Shown in pieces: positions 51,463 through 61,562 of a stretch of DNA of 64,000 nt. Numbering within the stretch: position 1 is the first letter of the stretch; each line of letters starts with the position of its first letter. Below the pieces are notes generated by a model. The model was not told where the DNA came from, searched no databases, and saw only the letters and a list, made by a program, of their open reading frames with translations. The position numbers and the translations under genes were made by a program. This stretch comes from an uncultured Hyphomicrobium sp. (lineage in GTDB: Bacteria; Pseudomonadota; Alphaproteobacteria; Rhizobiales; Hyphomicrobiaceae), in contig CAKTFJ010000002.1 of NCBI GenBank assembly GCA_934555825.1, forward strand, positions 248,001 to 312,000, written 5' to 3'.

Positions 51463-53043
51463 TTAACCGGACACGACGGGCTTCAGCGTTTCGAACAGCA
51501 GGCGCTGCTGGGAGGCCTGATCTTGGATCGCGAGATGCGCCGCAAACCAGTCCTGCAGCATCGAGCAGACGCGCTCGCGCGGGGCTTGGGCCAGCTCACG
51601 CGGGTTGGCAAACAGCTGCATGTCCGCCTGCGTCCAGCCGAGACGGCCCAATTCGCCGGCCAGCAAATCGTAGTCGGTCTTTACCGGCGCAGTGTGCTCG
51701 GCGGGTGTTTTGCGGCCTTCCGAGATCGCCGCGAAAACCGCCACGAGCTGGGCCTCGATCTGTGCGCTTTGGGCGGGGTCCTGCATCCGGCGGATGGCGA
51801 TTGGGCTCGTCTCGCCACGAGAGATGAAATCATAACATCCGTCGCCGCCTTCGCGGGCGAGGTCGCGGAGATTGGCAAGGAAGGCGGCTGCAAGATCTTT
51901 GTGGCGCGGCGAACTGGCGGCAAGCGCGTGCTTCGCGTTCTCGCGGCGGAGCTGAACCAGCTGATTGACGAGGTACGCCGTGATTTCCGCATCGCTTTTA
52001 TTTTCGCTTGTGAGGCGTGCGATGTCGGCGACGCGGGACTGATACCAGTCCGGGAACTCCTGTTTTACCGAGACCCAAACGGTCCGGCCTTGGAGTGTCC
52101 GATCGATATCCTGGAGCGTGGGGCCGGACGTGGCTGGCGGCGGTGTTTCGGCTTTCTTTTCTTCCGGCTGCGGGGCGAGATTGGCGGTCGTCGTGCCGGT
52201 CTCGCTCGTGCTCGCACTGTTCTCGGACTGAATCAGCGCGAAGATCTGTTCGGTGTACTGGCTTCCGAGCCAAGCGCCGACGCCTCCCATCAAGAGGAGG
52301 CCGGCCACGACCAGCGGGGCCTTGCGGCGGCGCGCGGGTGCGGCGGGTTCGTGATGAACCGACGATCCGGGACCTGCTGCGATACGGGGATCGGGTCCGA
52401 GATGGGGACCGGGCACGGCCATCTGAGGTGCTGGGCCCGACGGTCCGCCTGCGCGGGGGGCGTTGCCGAGGGGGCGCGTGCCCATAGACGGATCGGGACG
52501 AGCGTCGCCGAGACTGGGTCCAGGACCGAAGTTGGGGTTCGGTCCGAGATTGGGGCCCGAACCCCCTCTCCGTGGGTCGCCAGCGCCAGCGGGTGACAAT
52601 TGTCCCGCGCCGGGAGCGGCGCCTGTTTGAGGAGAAAACCCTGTCGAGAGCTGAGGCTGAGGCCGACCAGCGGCGCTCGCGGCCCCGGCCTGTGGCTTCG
52701 CTGGTTGCGGCCCGGGGTGGCCGAGAGTAGGCCCTGCCCCCGCGCCAGGTCCCGGCGATTGACCGGGCGCTTGCGGTTTCTGTGCGGGTGCGGGCGTTGT
52801 CGGTGCGGGCGCCTTCGCTGCAGATGGAGGCTGAGGCGGTGCGGCGGGACGCGGCGTGTCGCCGATGGTTGGGAAGACGGATGAGGCCGTTCGCCAATCC
52901 GAGAACCCTTGGCGCCAGACGAGGTCAGCCGGTTTCAGATGCCCAAGCTCCACGAGCTTCTTGAGCTCGATGTCGGAGACGGGGCCGTGCTGCTTCCCGT
53001 CTCGGGCGATGAACCACTGAATGTCAGTCTCTGATCCGGTCAT
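51463..53043 (-). CDS. GYF-domain membrane protein with long Pro/Gly-rich linker
   Basis: A 526-residue protein. A GYF_2 domain lies at residues 8-60 (QWFIARDGKQHGPVSDIELK, LKPADLVWRQGFSDWR). A low-complexity segment rich in Pro, Gly, Ala and Gln fills ~65-240 (for example GPGAGAGPTLGHPGPQPAKP). One membrane helix follows (PLVVAGLLLMGGVGAWLG, near 245-262), then a ~250-residue domain with mostly helical character, QGRTVWVSVKQEFPDWYQSR and DWFAAHLAIQDQASQQRLLF. The GYF domain should be in the cytoplasm and the rest outside. GYF domains bind Pro-rich ligands, so the protein's own linker could be a ligand. The C-terminal family is unknown to me. Confidence 0.78.
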   Translation of the reverse strand: MTGSETDIQWFIARDGKQHGPVSDIELKKLVELGHLKPADLVWRQGFSDWRTASSVFPTIGDTPRPAAPPQPPSAAKAPAPTTPAPAQKPQAPGQSPGPGAGAGPTLGHPGPQPAKPQAGAASAAGRPQPQLSTGFSPQTGAAPGAGQLSPAGAGDPRRGGSGPNLGPNPNFGPGPSLGDARPDPSMGTRPLGNAPRAGGPSGPAPQMAVPGPHLGPDPRIAAGPGSSVHHEPAAPARRRKAPLVVAGLLLMGGVGAWLGSQYTEQIFALIQSENSASTSETGTTTANLAPQPEEKKAETPPPATSGPTLQDIDRTLQGRTVWVSVKQEFPDWYQSRVADIARLTSENKSDAEITAYLVNQLVQLRRENAKHALAASSPRHKDLAAAFLANLRDLAREGGDGCYDFISRGETSPIAIRRMQDPAQSAQIEAQLVAVFAAISEGRKTPAEHTAPVKTDYDLLAGELGRLGWTQADMQLFANPRELAQAPRERVCSMLQDWFAAHLAIQDQASQQRLLFETLKPVVSG

Positions 53044-53461
53044 ACCAGTCCAATACCACGAAGTGGGAAGGCTAATTCAAGTGCTCTGGGTGCCTCGTGG
53101 TGTGCCGATCCGCTGCGCCTTGCCTGCTCTCGGCTCCGGACCTTACCGATGTCCGGTGGATCCTACACGGTTCCGCGCCGCCGCTTCGTTGGTATCCGGA
53201 CGACAATCCACAAGATGCCTTTCACTTTCGCCCGACGATCAATCGTTCCACATGGACACGGGGAACGGTCTGTGCAATCTCCGCGCTCGAAGCCTGATCA
53301 GACATTGAATCCGGGCTTTTGCAGGGCATTTCGCGCCCATTCGCCTCGGACGCCGGCTGCCTGCGTTAAGGCGCCGCTGACGGGAGCGACGGTCGCGGAC
53401 TATAACGCGGCGCCAAACGATCAAGATCATCAAATATACAGAGAGCTGAGAGACCAACAGA
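53044..53461. other. Divergent intergenic region upstream of ndk
   Basis: About 420 bases between the GYF gene and ndk. The short reading frames here are not family-like. The stretch next to ndk holds a candidate promoter (see the separate entry). I see no RNA gene in the remainder. Confidence 0.45.
53377..53406 (+). promoter_or_regulatory. Candidate sigma-70-type promoter for ndk
   Basis: CTGACG (53377-53382) and TATAAC (53401-53406) are separated by 18 bases, 56 bases before the ndk ATG. The -10 element is good and the -35 element is weak. Inference from consensus only. Confidence 0.4.
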
Positions 53462-53884
53462 ATGGCCAAAGAGCGCACCTTCTCGATCATCAAGCCGGAT
53501 GCAACGCGGCGCAACCTGACGGGCGAGATCAACGCCGTCATTGAAAAAGCCGGCCTGCGCATCGTCGCGCAGAAGCGCGTAAAGTGGACGAAGGCCCAGG
53601 CGCAGGAATTCTATGCCGAGCACAAGGAGCGCCCCTTCTTCAAGGAACTCGTGACCTTCATGACGTCCGAGCCGATCGTGCTTCAGGTGCTCGAAGGCGA
53701 GGATGCCGTTGCGAAGTATCGCGAAATCATGGGCGCGACCGATCCGGAAGAGGCCAAGCGCGGCACGATCCGCAAGAAGTTCGCGCTCTCCAAGGGCGAG
53801 AACTCGGTGCATGGCTCGGACAGCACGAAGTCGGCGTCGCGCGAGATCAAAATGAACTTTATCGCCAAGGAAATCGTCGGCTAA
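53462..53884 (+). CDS. ndk: Nucleoside diphosphate kinase
   Basis: A 140-residue Ndk of normal length. It begins [14 protein letters not shown], has [19 protein letters not shown] and the active-site His in [16 protein letters not shown]. It exchanges phosphates between nucleoside di- and triphosphates in the cytoplasm. A strong terminator follows, and the P450 gene is convergent. Confidence 0.97.
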   Translation: MAKERTFSIIKPDATRRNLTGEINAVIEKAGLRIVAQKRVKWTKAQAQEFYAEHKERPFFKELVTFMTSEPIVLQVLEGEDAVAKYREIMGATDPEEAKRGTIRKKFALSKGENSVHGSDSTKSASREIKMNFIAKEIVG

Positions 53885-53917
53885 ATCGACCGATTGTTTT
53901 CTAGCCTTCAAGAAACG

Positions 53918-53950
53918 AAACGGGCCCCTATGTGGGGCCCGTTTGCATTT
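53918..53950. terminator. Intrinsic terminator after ndk
   Basis: An 11-base-pair stem (53918-53928 with 53934-53944) with AAAC at its base and GTTTGCATTT after it. It lies between the convergent ndk and P450 genes and may serve both. Confidence 0.75.
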
Positions 53951-53971
53951 CAGCATTCGTGATCTAGTCGA

Positions 53972-55336
53972 TCAGCTCAGTTCCTGAACGCGGAACAGAA
54001 GGCCGCCCCGCGGGGTCAGCGTCACGGTCGCGTTGAGGCCAGGCGGTTCGAGACCCACGTATTCCGGGCGGAAGCGGCGCAGCAGGATCGACAGCGCCAG
54101 CGTGTTCTCGACCTGGCTCATCGCACCGCCGATGCAGGAGCGCTTGCCGCCGCCGAAGGGCACGTAGCTGTATTTTACCTGCTTCTGCGTCTTGTCCATC
54201 CAACGCTCAGGGATGAACTCTTCCGGGTCTTTCCAGAAGCGCGGGCTGTGGTGGACACCGTAGGAGAAAAGCACGATGCGGTCGCCTGGGTGGATTTCCT
54301 TGCCGCCGATCACGTCGTGTTCCGTTGCCACGCGGATGAGGCCCCAGACCGGCGGATAGAGACGCATTGTCTCTTGAATGACGGCGCGGGTGTATTGAAG
54401 TGCCGAATAATCCGCCGCTGTCGGTTCGCGGTCGCCGTAGACGGCTTCACCTTCTCGACGGATGCGCTCGGCGGCTTCAGGGTTCTTGGACGTGAGATAG
54501 AGCGCCCAGGCGAAGGTCAGCGCTGTCGTCTCGGTGCCTGCCCAGAGGTACTGCTTGATCTCATCGACGGCTTGCTGCTCGTCGAATTCGGGGATTGCGG
54601 GATCGGCCATGGCGGCCTGAATCATCTTCAGAAGCGTTTTTTCGCGCTCTTCGCGCGGGTCGGCTGCGAAGATGGCGGGCGGTACGCTCCACCATGCCTC
54701 GACGGCTTTGGCGGTGTCTTCCTCGCCCACCTCGAAGAGGGCGTCTGCCTGGCGCTTGAGGCGGATGTCCTTATGGTTCGATACGTCCGTGTAGGTCTTC
54801 ACGCACTTGAACACGAAGTGCGGGTTGAACGGCATGTCGCGATCGAACAGCGCCTTGCAGATCATGTCGGCGGCGAGCGTCCACGTCTGCTCGACCATCT
54901 CGAAGGTCTCGCCCGTGCGTGCGAATTCCGCCCAGTGGGCCATCTTCGATTTGATGGCTTCGATGAAATAGGGGATGTACTCCGCGAATGCATCCGGGTG
55001 GAAGGCAGGCTGCTGCGGCATCCGGATTTTCTGCCACAAAGCGCCGTCGTGCGTGATCATCGACTTGCCGAAGATCGGCTTCAGGCCGTCGAAGTACTTC
55101 ACGTAGTTGTCGACCTTGGTGACGAGCACGTGTTTGAACAGCTCAGGCTCCGTCACCAGGACGATGCGCTGGTTGGCCATGTTTACGGGAATCACCGACC
55201 CATAGCGCTCCGCCATCTGCGTGAGCAGGCGCATGGGATTGTCGGGATCCTTGAGAAGCGGCGTGAGGTTGAACCAAACGCTGCTCTCGTCGCCGAGGCC
55301 GAAGCCAGATTGCTGTGCGGTACTTTCTGCAGTCAT
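53972..55336 (-). CDS. Cytochrome P450
   Basis: A 454-residue P450. The I-helix has WAGTETTALTFAWALYL (oxygen-activating Thr), the K-helix has AVIQETMRLYPPVWG (ExxR), then FIPERW and the heme loop FGGGKRSCIGGAMSQVE with the proximal Cys near residue 400. It is soluble (no membrane anchor) and close to the class of fatty-acid or terpene oxidases that resemble eukaryotic P450s in the ExxR region. No ferredoxin or reductase gene is adjacent. The start ATG 55336 gives ESTAQQSGFG, with GGAG upstream; a longer frame begins at 55357. Substrate unknown. Confidence 0.9.
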   Translation of the reverse strand: MTAESTAQQSGFGLGDESSVWFNLTPLLKDPDNPMRLLTQMAERYGSVIPVNMANQRIVLVTEPELFKHVLVTKVDNYVKYFDGLKPIFGKSMITHDGALWQKIRMPQQPAFHPDAFAEYIPYFIEAIKSKMAHWAEFARTGETFEMVEQTWTLAADMICKALFDRDMPFNPHFVFKCVKTYTDVSNHKDIRLKRQADALFEVGEEDTAKAVEAWWSVPPAIFAADPREEREKTLLKMIQAAMADPAIPEFDEQQAVDEIKQYLWAGTETTALTFAWALYLTSKNPEAAERIRREGEAVYGDREPTAADYSALQYTRAVIQETMRLYPPVWGLIRVATEHDVIGGKEIHPGDRIVLFSYGVHHSPRFWKDPEEFIPERWMDKTQKQVKYSYVPFGGGKRSCIGGAMSQVENTLALSILLRRFRPEYVGLEPPGLNATVTLTPRGGLLFRVQELS

Positions 55337-55676
55337 TCGAAGTGGTCTCCGGGTCAATCCGGGTAAGGGCGACGTTTGCCCTACGGGAGAGAAATGGGCC
55401 TAAGCCTGCCGTCTTTCGGCCGGGGCGGGTGGAAGGCGCTCCTCCTGGAACCTGGAGCTGCTCCAACACCTTCAAGACTTTCGTCTTATCGCAGCACCGA
55501 TTCTCTCGTTTTCCGGCGATAGTCTAGCACACGACTTTCGCGTGCTTGGTGTTCCAGGGGTTACGGTTGCCGAGCTTTGAAGGGTTTATCTTCATGGTTT
55601 GGCCTGTCCATGCGGCAGGGTTGCTCCGCGACATTTGGGTTCAGACGACGAAACGAAGATTTTCAGTACCCGTCGT
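55337..55676. other. Intergenic region between purN and the P450 gene
   Basis: About 340 bases. Small inverted repeats occur (for example near 55437-55455, CTCCTGGAACCTGGAG) but no family-like reading frame. The P450 promoter probably lies here. Confidence 0.4.
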
Positions 55677-56342
55677 TCAAAGAGGAGGCGAGAAAACAGC
55701 CTCGGCTTGGTTAATGTTAGTGAAATCAGTACGTTGCCAAACTACCCCAGTTTCCGCCATGCGGATTTGACCTTGCGCAAGCAAGGCCAGCATGGGGGGA
55801 TAGAGCCGGTGCTCGGCGGCGAGCACGCGGGCCGCGAGAGTATCGGTGGTATCGTCCGGCAGTACGGGCACTGCGGCCTGGCCGATGATGGGGCCTGCGT
55901 CCATTTCCGGCACCACGAAATGGACTGTGCAACCCGAAATCCTGACTCCTGCAGCCAGCGCCTGCTCGTGAGTGTCGAGGCCTTTGAAGGCTGGGAGCAG
56001 CGAGGGGTGGATGTTGATCATCCGGCCCTCCCAGCGGGTTACGAAGTCCGCCGTCATGAGCCGCATGAAGCCAGCGAGCGCGATGAGGTCGATTTTCGCA
56101 AGGCCGAGCACGCTTTGAAGCTGGCCTTCGAAATGCTCTCGCGATTCATAACGATTGTGATCGAGCGGAAGAGTGGGCAGGCCTTGCTCTTTTGCCCAGG
56201 CAAGGCCCGGCGCGTTGGGCCGGTTCGAGATGACGAGCGCGATCTCGGCCGGGTAATCCGGCGCGCGGGCGGCCTCAACGAGCGCCTGCATGTTGGAGCC
56301 GCGCCCGGAAATGAGAACGGCGACGCGCTTCTTCTCTGTCAT
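55677..56342 (-). CDS. purN: Phosphoribosylglycinamide formyltransferase (PurN)
   Basis: A 221-residue GAR transformylase. It begins [19 protein letters not shown], has [13 protein letters not shown], the active-site segment [20 protein letters not shown], and [20 protein letters not shown] with the catalytic Asp. It transfers a formyl group from 10-formyl-tetrahydrofolate in purine synthesis. Its ATG overlaps the purM stop codon, so the two genes are coupled. Confidence 0.95.
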   Translation of the reverse strand: MTEKKRVAVLISGRGSNMQALVEAARAPDYPAEIALVISNRPNAPGLAWAKEQGLPTLPLDHNRYESREHFEGQLQSVLGLAKIDLIALAGFMRLMTADFVTRWEGRMINIHPSLLPAFKGLDTHEQALAAGVRISGCTVHFVVPEMDAGPIIGQAAVPVLPDDTTDTLAARVLAAEHRLYPPMLALLAQGQIRMAETGVVWQRTDFTNINQAEAVFSPPL

Positions 56343-57478
56343 TCCTGCGGTCCGAGCTTCAGGCGGCCTTCATAGGCGACGGCCCAGGCTTCACCCTTCC
56401 CTTTGGCGCTGCTTGTCTCGCCTGTGGGTTCGATGATTTCGCCGATGACGACGGGGGCTTCGCCGGCTTCGGCAAGGCTTGCGAGAACCGCGTCGGCACC
56501 GTCTTTCGCAACGACTGCGATCATACCGATGCCGCAGTTGAACGTGCGGAGCATCTCCGCATCCGGCAGGCGCCCTGCGCGGGCAAGCCATCCGAATACG
56601 GGCGGGGGTTGCCAGCTCGTCAGGTCCACAGCGGCCGCTACCGTCGGCGGCAGCACGCGTGGCAGGTTTTCCGACAGGCCGCCGCCGGTGATGTGGGCAA
56701 GGGCCTTGATCGGACCATCGGCGGCGCCGCCCGTCGCTTCGAGCGTTGCGAGCAGCGGTTTGACGTAGATCCGCGTGGGTGCGAGCAGGGCTTCGGCAAG
56801 TGTAATCTCGGGAGAGAACGGCGCGGGAGCGTCCCAACCTAGGCCTTCCTCCGCAGCAAGACGGCGGACGAGCGAATAGCCGTTCGAGTGCACGCCGGAG
56901 GACGGCAGACCAATGATGACGTCGCCCACCGCGATGTCCGGCCGGGGGAGCAGTTCGCCCCGCTCGACGGCGCCGACCGCGAAGCCTGCGAGATCGTAGT
57001 CCGCACCTTTGTAATGGCCCGGCATCTCTGCGGTCTCGCCGCCAATGAGCGCACAGCCCGCCTGACGGCAGCCCTCGCCGATGCCCGCTACGACGTCTCT
57101 CGCGACCTCGATGTCGAGTTTCCCGACGGCAAAATAATCCAGGAAGAACAGCGGTTCTGCGCCCTGGACGACGAGGTCGTTCACGCACATGGCGACGAGG
57201 TCGATGCCAATGGTGGCGTGGCGGCCGGTGTCGATCGCGATCCGGAGCTTGGTGCCGACGCCGTCGTTGGCTGCGACCAGCACGGGATCGCGGAAGCCCG
57301 CACCCTTAAGATCGAACAGGCCGCCGAAGCCGCCGAGCCCCGCGTCCGCGCCGCTCCGGCGTGTGGATGCCGCGATGCCCTTGATGGCCTCGACGAGTGC
57401 GTTCCCGGCGTCTATGTCTACGCCGGAATCGCGATAGGTAATGGGCTTGCCCGGTGAACTATCCGCTGGCTGGCTCAT
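56339..57478 (-). CDS. purM: Phosphoribosylformylglycinamidine cyclo-ligase (PurM)
   Basis: A 379-residue PurM. It has [20 protein letters not shown], the ATP-site segment [32 protein letters not shown] and [19 protein letters not shown]. It closes the imidazole ring to give AIR, the step after PurL. I chose ATG 57478, as the conserved start [19 protein letters not shown] demands; the very long frame upstream is antisense to the DUF2066 gene. Paired with purN on the minus strand and divergent from the DUF2066 gene. Confidence 0.95.
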   Translation of the reverse strand: MSQPADSSPGKPITYRDSGVDIDAGNALVEAIKGIAASTRRSGADAGLGGFGGLFDLKGAGFRDPVLVAANDGVGTKLRIAIDTGRHATIGIDLVAMCVNDLVVQGAEPLFFLDYFAVGKLDIEVARDVVAGIGEGCRQAGCALIGGETAEMPGHYKGADYDLAGFAVGAVERGELLPRPDIAVGDVIIGLPSSGVHSNGYSLVRRLAAEEGLGWDAPAPFSPEITLAEALLAPTRIYVKPLLATLEATGGAADGPIKALAHITGGGLSENLPRVLPPTVAAAVDLTSWQPPPVFGWLARAGRLPDAEMLRTFNCGIGMIAVVAKDGADAVLASLAEAGEAPVVIGEIIEPTGETSSAKGKGEAWAVAYEGRLKLGPQE

Positions 57479-57655
57479 GCGACCTCGGCGCTGACGGGGC
57501 GGGAGCGGGACGCTCCCTACTTTTGCCCGAATGTGAACGGGAGATGGGCCTCCTACCAGCTCGTGGGCGGGACGGCAACGGACGAGCGGGCGTGGCGAGG
57601 GCTGCGCTTCGCGGAGCGCGGCGGCGCCGGAGGGGACGATTTGACTGAGCGCTCC

Positions 57656-58786
57656 ATGAAATCCATGAGATTCGGCTTCTTTTTTGCGGCCAGTCTGGCT
57701 GCTTTTGCCGCAGCGGCGCCTGAGGCGGCTGCGCGGGCCGGCAAGGTCTTCACGGTGGCTAACTACCCTGTGGAGGCGACGGCCGACAATGCGGTTGCGG
57801 CCAAGGACAAGGCCCATGCCGAAGGTCAGCAGGCTGCACTCGGTGCGCTCCTGAAGCGGATCGTGCCGGTGACAGCCTACGGGCGCCTGGATCGCCTGAC
57901 TGCCCTTCGCGCTGCCGATTTCATCGACGGTGTGGCGGTGCGTTCCGAGAACAACTCCCGCACGCAGTACATCGCCAGCCTCGACTTCTCGTTCCAGGCC
58001 GATGCCGTGCGCGATCTGCTGCATCGGGAAGGCGTGCCCTACGTGGAGCAGCAGGCCCCGCGGATGGTGCTCGTGCCCATTCTCGCGCAACCGGGCGGCG
58101 CAGAGGGTGCGCGATTCCGGCCTGCGGCGGGAACCTGGAGCCAGGTTTGGCAGGGGCTCGATCTCGACAATACGCTGACGCCGCTTCGCGTCGAGGCGCT
58201 TCAGCCGTCGATCCAAGACGACACGATTCAAGCCGCGCTCGCGGGCGACGACAGCGTGGAGCGGGTTCTTGGCAGTGCCTACAACGCAGATTTTGTAGTG
58301 CTCGCGGTAGCGGAAGTGGATCAGCCGGGGCGGCAGCTCAACATCACGCTTGCGGGTATCGATCCTGCGGGGCTCATGACGTGGCGGCGGAGCTATCGGA
58401 TCGCGGATGGCGACGTCGCGTATGCCATGGAATTCGCGGCCGTCGTGACGCATGGCGTGCTTGAAGGACGCTGGAAGGTCGCGAAGCTCGAGCAAGGCGG
58501 ACACGGCGGCGGCTACGCGGCTGGTGGACGTTTCGGGGCCGGAGGCGGCAGCGACGTGAGCATGGCCGTTCACTTCGCCAGTCAGGCGGAATGGGACGAT
58601 ATGCGCAGCCGGCTGCTCGATCTGCCGGGCGCCGGGAACATCCGGATCGGCACAGTATCGGCACAGAGCGCCGAGGTTTCCCTGAGCTTCCCTGGGGGAG
58701 GGCAGAGCCTTGCGCAGGCGCTCGCGCAGCAGGGTCTGATCCTTACGGACGGAGGAGGGTTCTGGGCTCTGCGGTCTGCTTACTAG
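57656..58786 (+). CDS. Exported DUF2066 protein
   Basis: A 376-residue protein with a signal peptide ([20 protein letters not shown]) and a DUF2066 domain over most of the rest: [40 protein letters not shown] and [20 protein letters not shown]. The C-terminal part ([20 protein letters not shown]) ends in a small ferredoxin-like fold. The function of DUF2066 proteins is not established; their position before PgsA-like, AI-2E and HdaA genes is typical for this order. ATG 57656 has only a weak ribosome binding site; ATG 57665 is an alternative. Confidence 0.82.
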   Translation: MKSMRFGFFFAASLAAFAAAAPEAAARAGKVFTVANYPVEATADNAVAAKDKAHAEGQQAALGALLKRIVPVTAYGRLDRLTALRAADFIDGVAVRSENNSRTQYIASLDFSFQADAVRDLLHREGVPYVEQQAPRMVLVPILAQPGGAEGARFRPAAGTWSQVWQGLDLDNTLTPLRVEALQPSIQDDTIQAALAGDDSVERVLGSAYNADFVVLAVAEVDQPGRQLNITLAGIDPAGLMTWRRSYRIADGDVAYAMEFAAVVTHGVLEGRWKVAKLEQGGHGGGYAAGGRFGAGGGSDVSMAVHFASQAEWDDMRSRLLDLPGAGNIRIGTVSAQSAEVSLSFPGGGQSLAQALAQQGLILTDGGGFWALRSAY

Positions 58787-58981
58787 TGCGAACGCTGGAG
58801 CCTGGAGTGCCATTCTGCGGCATCGCTTTTTTGCGGCGACGACGTTCTCGGCATTGACCGAGTTTGATACTCAGGCTCGACGTGGGCGCCCAACCTGTCT
58901 AGAGCAATTTCCGGACAGGGGCTTCGATCTCTCCTCCTCGCGCCCGGCATTGGCTGGTCCGCGCCAAACCGAATAGAAGGC

Positions 58982-59545
58982 ATGGTGGTTTTTCGCGTTA
59001 CAAATCCCCGGTACCTCAACGTCCCGAATGTCATCACGTTGGGGCGGGTCATTCTGGTGCCCATCGTGTTCTGGCTGCTGGTGTCGGGTGAGACGCAGCT
59101 TGCCTTCTTCGTATTCCTGCTCGCGGGCGTCTCCGATGCGGTCGACGGGTTCATCGCGAAACGGTTTGGCCTTGCAACCGAGCTTGGCGCCTATCTCGAT
59201 CCCCTTGCGGACAAGCTGTTGCTCGTTTCGGTGTTCGTGGCGCTTGGCGTCATGGGCGCTCTTCCCTCGTGGCTCGTCATTGCCGTCGTTTCGCGCGATA
59301 TTCTGATCGTCATCGGCGTGATGCTCTCATGGGTGCTCGACCACCCGATGCGCATTCAGCCGCTTGCGGTCAGCAAGGCCAATACGGCTGCGCAGATCCT
59401 GCTTGCGGCAACCGTACTGGCCGACGAGGGATTTCGCCTCGGGCTTGGTGACGTGCGCTTCCTCCTGGTGTGGATCACGGGGGCACTTACCGTTGCGTCG
59501 CTTGCAGCCTATCTCCGGGCTTGGCTTCGGCATATGTCCGGGTAA
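58982..59545 (+). CDS. CDP-alcohol phosphatidyltransferase
   Basis: A 187-residue membrane enzyme with about six helices. It carries the family motif DGxxA(R/K)x8Gx3Dx3D as DGFIAKRFGLATELGAYLDP, with LAD following, so all metal-binding aspartates are present and the usual AR reads AK. It transfers a phosphatidyl group from CDP-diacylglycerol to an alcohol; the PgsA type (glycerol-3-phosphate, towards phosphatidylglycerol) or a cardiolipin-type enzyme are both possible. A DUF2066 gene lies upstream and the AI-2E permease gene 59 bases downstream. Confidence 0.86.
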   Translation: MVVFRVTNPRYLNVPNVITLGRVILVPIVFWLLVSGETQLAFFVFLLAGVSDAVDGFIAKRFGLATELGAYLDPLADKLLLVSVFVALGVMGALPSWLVIAVVSRDILIVIGVMLSWVLDHPMRIQPLAVSKANTAAQILLAATVLADEGFRLGLGDVRFLLVWITGALTVASLAAYLRAWLRHMSG

Positions 59546-59604
59546 GAGTGCGCGAACGCGCCTGGCTTGGGTTGCGCGGCCTCGTTGTTCGGAGACGATA
59601 GGAT

Positions 59605-60705
59605 ATGGCTTCGGAGCGGCAGGTTCTGTTCTGGGCGGTGGCGGCCGGCCTGCTTTTCATCGCGCTTGCCGCTCTCAACGACATTCTTCTTCCGTTCGTC
59701 GTGGGCATTATTCTGGCTTATGCCTTGAGCCCCATTGTCGACATGCTCGAAAAACGCGGCGTTCGGCGCGGTCTCGCGGCGCTTGGCGTGGTGACACTGA
59801 TCATCGTCGTGGTGCTCCTCCTCGTGCTTTTGATCGTGCCGCTTCTCGTGCGTCAGGCGCAGCAGCTTTTTCAGGCGCTGCCGGGGACGATCGAAGCCGT
59901 GCGTGGCGTGGTCGAGAACGTTGCCGGCGAAGGCCTCGGGCAGAACGGAAAAGGCCTTGAGCAAGCGTCCGGTGCAGTGACCGACAACTGGCAGGGACTT
60001 GCGGCGTGGCTTGCCGGATCGCTCTGGACCGGCGGACTTGCGGTCGTGAACTTTCTCGCGCTCGCGGTTGTGACGCCGGTGGTCGTCTTCTATCTGCTGG
60101 TGGACTGGCACCGGATGGTCGAGAAGATCGATAGCTGGCTACCGCGCGACCACGCACCCACCATTCGCAAACTCGCTCGCGACATGGATCGCTCCGTTTC
60201 GGCGTTCGTGCGTGGCCAAGGCGCGGTGTGCCTCATCATGGCTGCGTTCTATGGCATCGGGCTGACGCTCACGGGTCTCAACTACGGGCTTCTCATTGGG
60301 CTGATGTCAGGTTTCATCACGTTCATCCCCTATGCGGGTGCGGCGCTCGGCTTGCTGACGGCTGCGGGCGTGGCCGTCATGCAGTTCTGGCCCGAACTTG
60401 TGCCGATTGCGATCGTGGTCGGTGTGTTCATGGCGGGGCAGGCGCTCGAAGGACTCGTGCTAACGCCCTACATCATGGGATCGAGCATCGGCGTACATCC
60501 GGTATGGGTGCTCTTTGCGCTGTTCGTGTTCGGCTATCTGTTCGGCTTCGTCGGAGCGCTCATCGCGGTGCCACTCGCAGCAGCGGTCGGCGTGCTGATC
60601 CGGTTCGCGCTCGACAAGTATCTCGACAGCTCTGTTTATAGAGGGACACAGCCTGCAGCAGTGCCTTCGCGTGCCGAAACGCGCGCACCGAAGGGGCAGC
60701 CATGA
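59605..60705 (+). CDS. AI-2E family (PerM/TqsA-like) membrane permease
   Basis: A 366-residue protein with about eight membrane helices. The N-terminal pair (VLFWAVAAGLLFIALAAL; VGIILAYALSPIVDMLEKRG) with its Pro-Ile-Val-Asp sequence is the family mark, as are VIYLLVDWHRM-like VVFYLLVDWHRMVEKI and the C-terminal GALIAVPLAAAVGVLI. Members include autoinducer-2 exporters and sodium/proton antiporters; substrate is unknown here. Its stop codon overlaps the hdaA ATG (ATGA), a coupling often seen in this order. Confidence 0.86.
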   Translation: MASERQVLFWAVAAGLLFIALAALNDILLPFVVGIILAYALSPIVDMLEKRGVRRGLAALGVVTLIIVVVLLLVLLIVPLLVRQAQQLFQALPGTIEAVRGVVENVAGEGLGQNGKGLEQASGAVTDNWQGLAAWLAGSLWTGGLAVVNFLALAVVTPVVVFYLLVDWHRMVEKIDSWLPRDHAPTIRKLARDMDRSVSAFVRGQGAVCLIMAAFYGIGLTLTGLNYGLLIGLMSGFITFIPYAGAALGLLTAAGVAVMQFWPELVPIAIVVGVFMAGQALEGLVLTPYIMGSSIGVHPVWVLFALFVFGYLFGFVGALIAVPLAAAVGVLIRFALDKYLDSSVYRGTQPAAVPSRAETRAPKGQP

Positions 60706-61421
60706 CACAGAGCGCGCGCAGCTCCGTTCCCGAACAGCTCGTGCTTGCGCTTCCGGGGCGGCAGGCGCAAGGGGCCGAGGATTTTCTCGTCAGCCATTCG
60801 AACGCGGCGGCCGTGGCGTTGATCGACGGTTGGCCGAACTGGCCGCTTCCTTCTCAGCTCGTCGTGGGCCCGGCGGGCGTCGGCAAGAGCCATCTGGCCA
60901 ACGTGTGGCGGCTTGCGTCGGGGGCGCCGATCGTTCGGGCAGCGGCGCTCACGGAAGCAGCCGTGCCTGCGTTCGAAGATCATCCTCGGCTTGTGGTCGA
61001 AGACATCGACCGCGGCATCGCGAACGAAAAAATCCTGTTTCATCTCCTCAATCTCGCGCGGGAGAAAGCGGGGTCGCTGCTGATGACGTCGCGCATTCTG
61101 CCGGGCGAGATCGGCCACATCCTTTTGCCAGACCTACGGTCTCGCCTTCGGGCGACCTCGCCAGTCTCGATCGAGCCGCCGGACGAGGCCTTGCTGCGCT
61201 CGGTTCTGGTCAAGCTGTTCTCGGATCGCCAGCTCCTCGTGGAGCCGCACGTCGTGAGCTATCTTGCGCTGCATATGGAGCGCTCGATGGAAGCGGCGAC
61301 GCGGCTGGTGGCGGCGTGCGACCGGCTTTCGCTTGCGATGCAGCGAAAAGTGACCCGTGGGGTTGCGGCAGAAGCGCTCGCCCAGGAACGCACAGAGCCG
61401 GATGACGACGAGTTCGCTTGA
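60702..61421 (+). CDS. hdaA: HdaA, DnaA-related regulator of replication initiation
   Basis: A 239-residue AAA+ protein lacking the DnaA DNA-binding domain. It starts with a sliding-clamp-binding motif (EQLVLALPG) and has the ATP loop VVGPAGVGKSHLANVW, the Walker B region LVVEDIDRGIAN and the sensor 2 Arg near the end (SMEAATRLVAACDRLSL). With the beta clamp it stimulates ATP hydrolysis by DnaA after initiation. It is translationally coupled to the upstream permease gene. Confidence 0.92.
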   Translation: MTQSARSSVPEQLVLALPGRQAQGAEDFLVSHSNAAAVALIDGWPNWPLPSQLVVGPAGVGKSHLANVWRLASGAPIVRAAALTEAAVPAFEDHPRLVVEDIDRGIANEKILFHLLNLAREKAGSLLMTSRILPGEIGHILLPDLRSRLRATSPVSIEPPDEALLRSVLVKLFSDRQLLVEPHVVSYLALHMERSMEAATRLVAACDRLSLAMQRKVTRGVAAEALAQERTEPDDDEFA

Positions 61422-61562
61422 TGGAACCGATGATTAACGCTTCGGGCTGGTAGGGTTCGAAACGATCAAGGTTTAGTTTCCACACTTGCTGTCATCATAC
61501 TGTCGCATGACATACGCCTCTATTCGGTCCCGCCGCCGAATCGAAGCCCTTAGGAACACGCC

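Noticed and set aside
54248..55366. A 372-codon reading frame on the plus strand
   Set aside because: Antisense to the cytochrome P450, whose heme loop and I-helix are unmistakable.
57479..58813. Upstream extension of purM by 445 codons
   Set aside because: It runs antisense through the DUF2066 gene; PurM's conserved start is at 57478.
61440..61475. GGTTCGAA-type sequence suggesting a tRNA T-loop
   Set aside because: No acceptor stem, anticodon arm or D-arm can be built around it.
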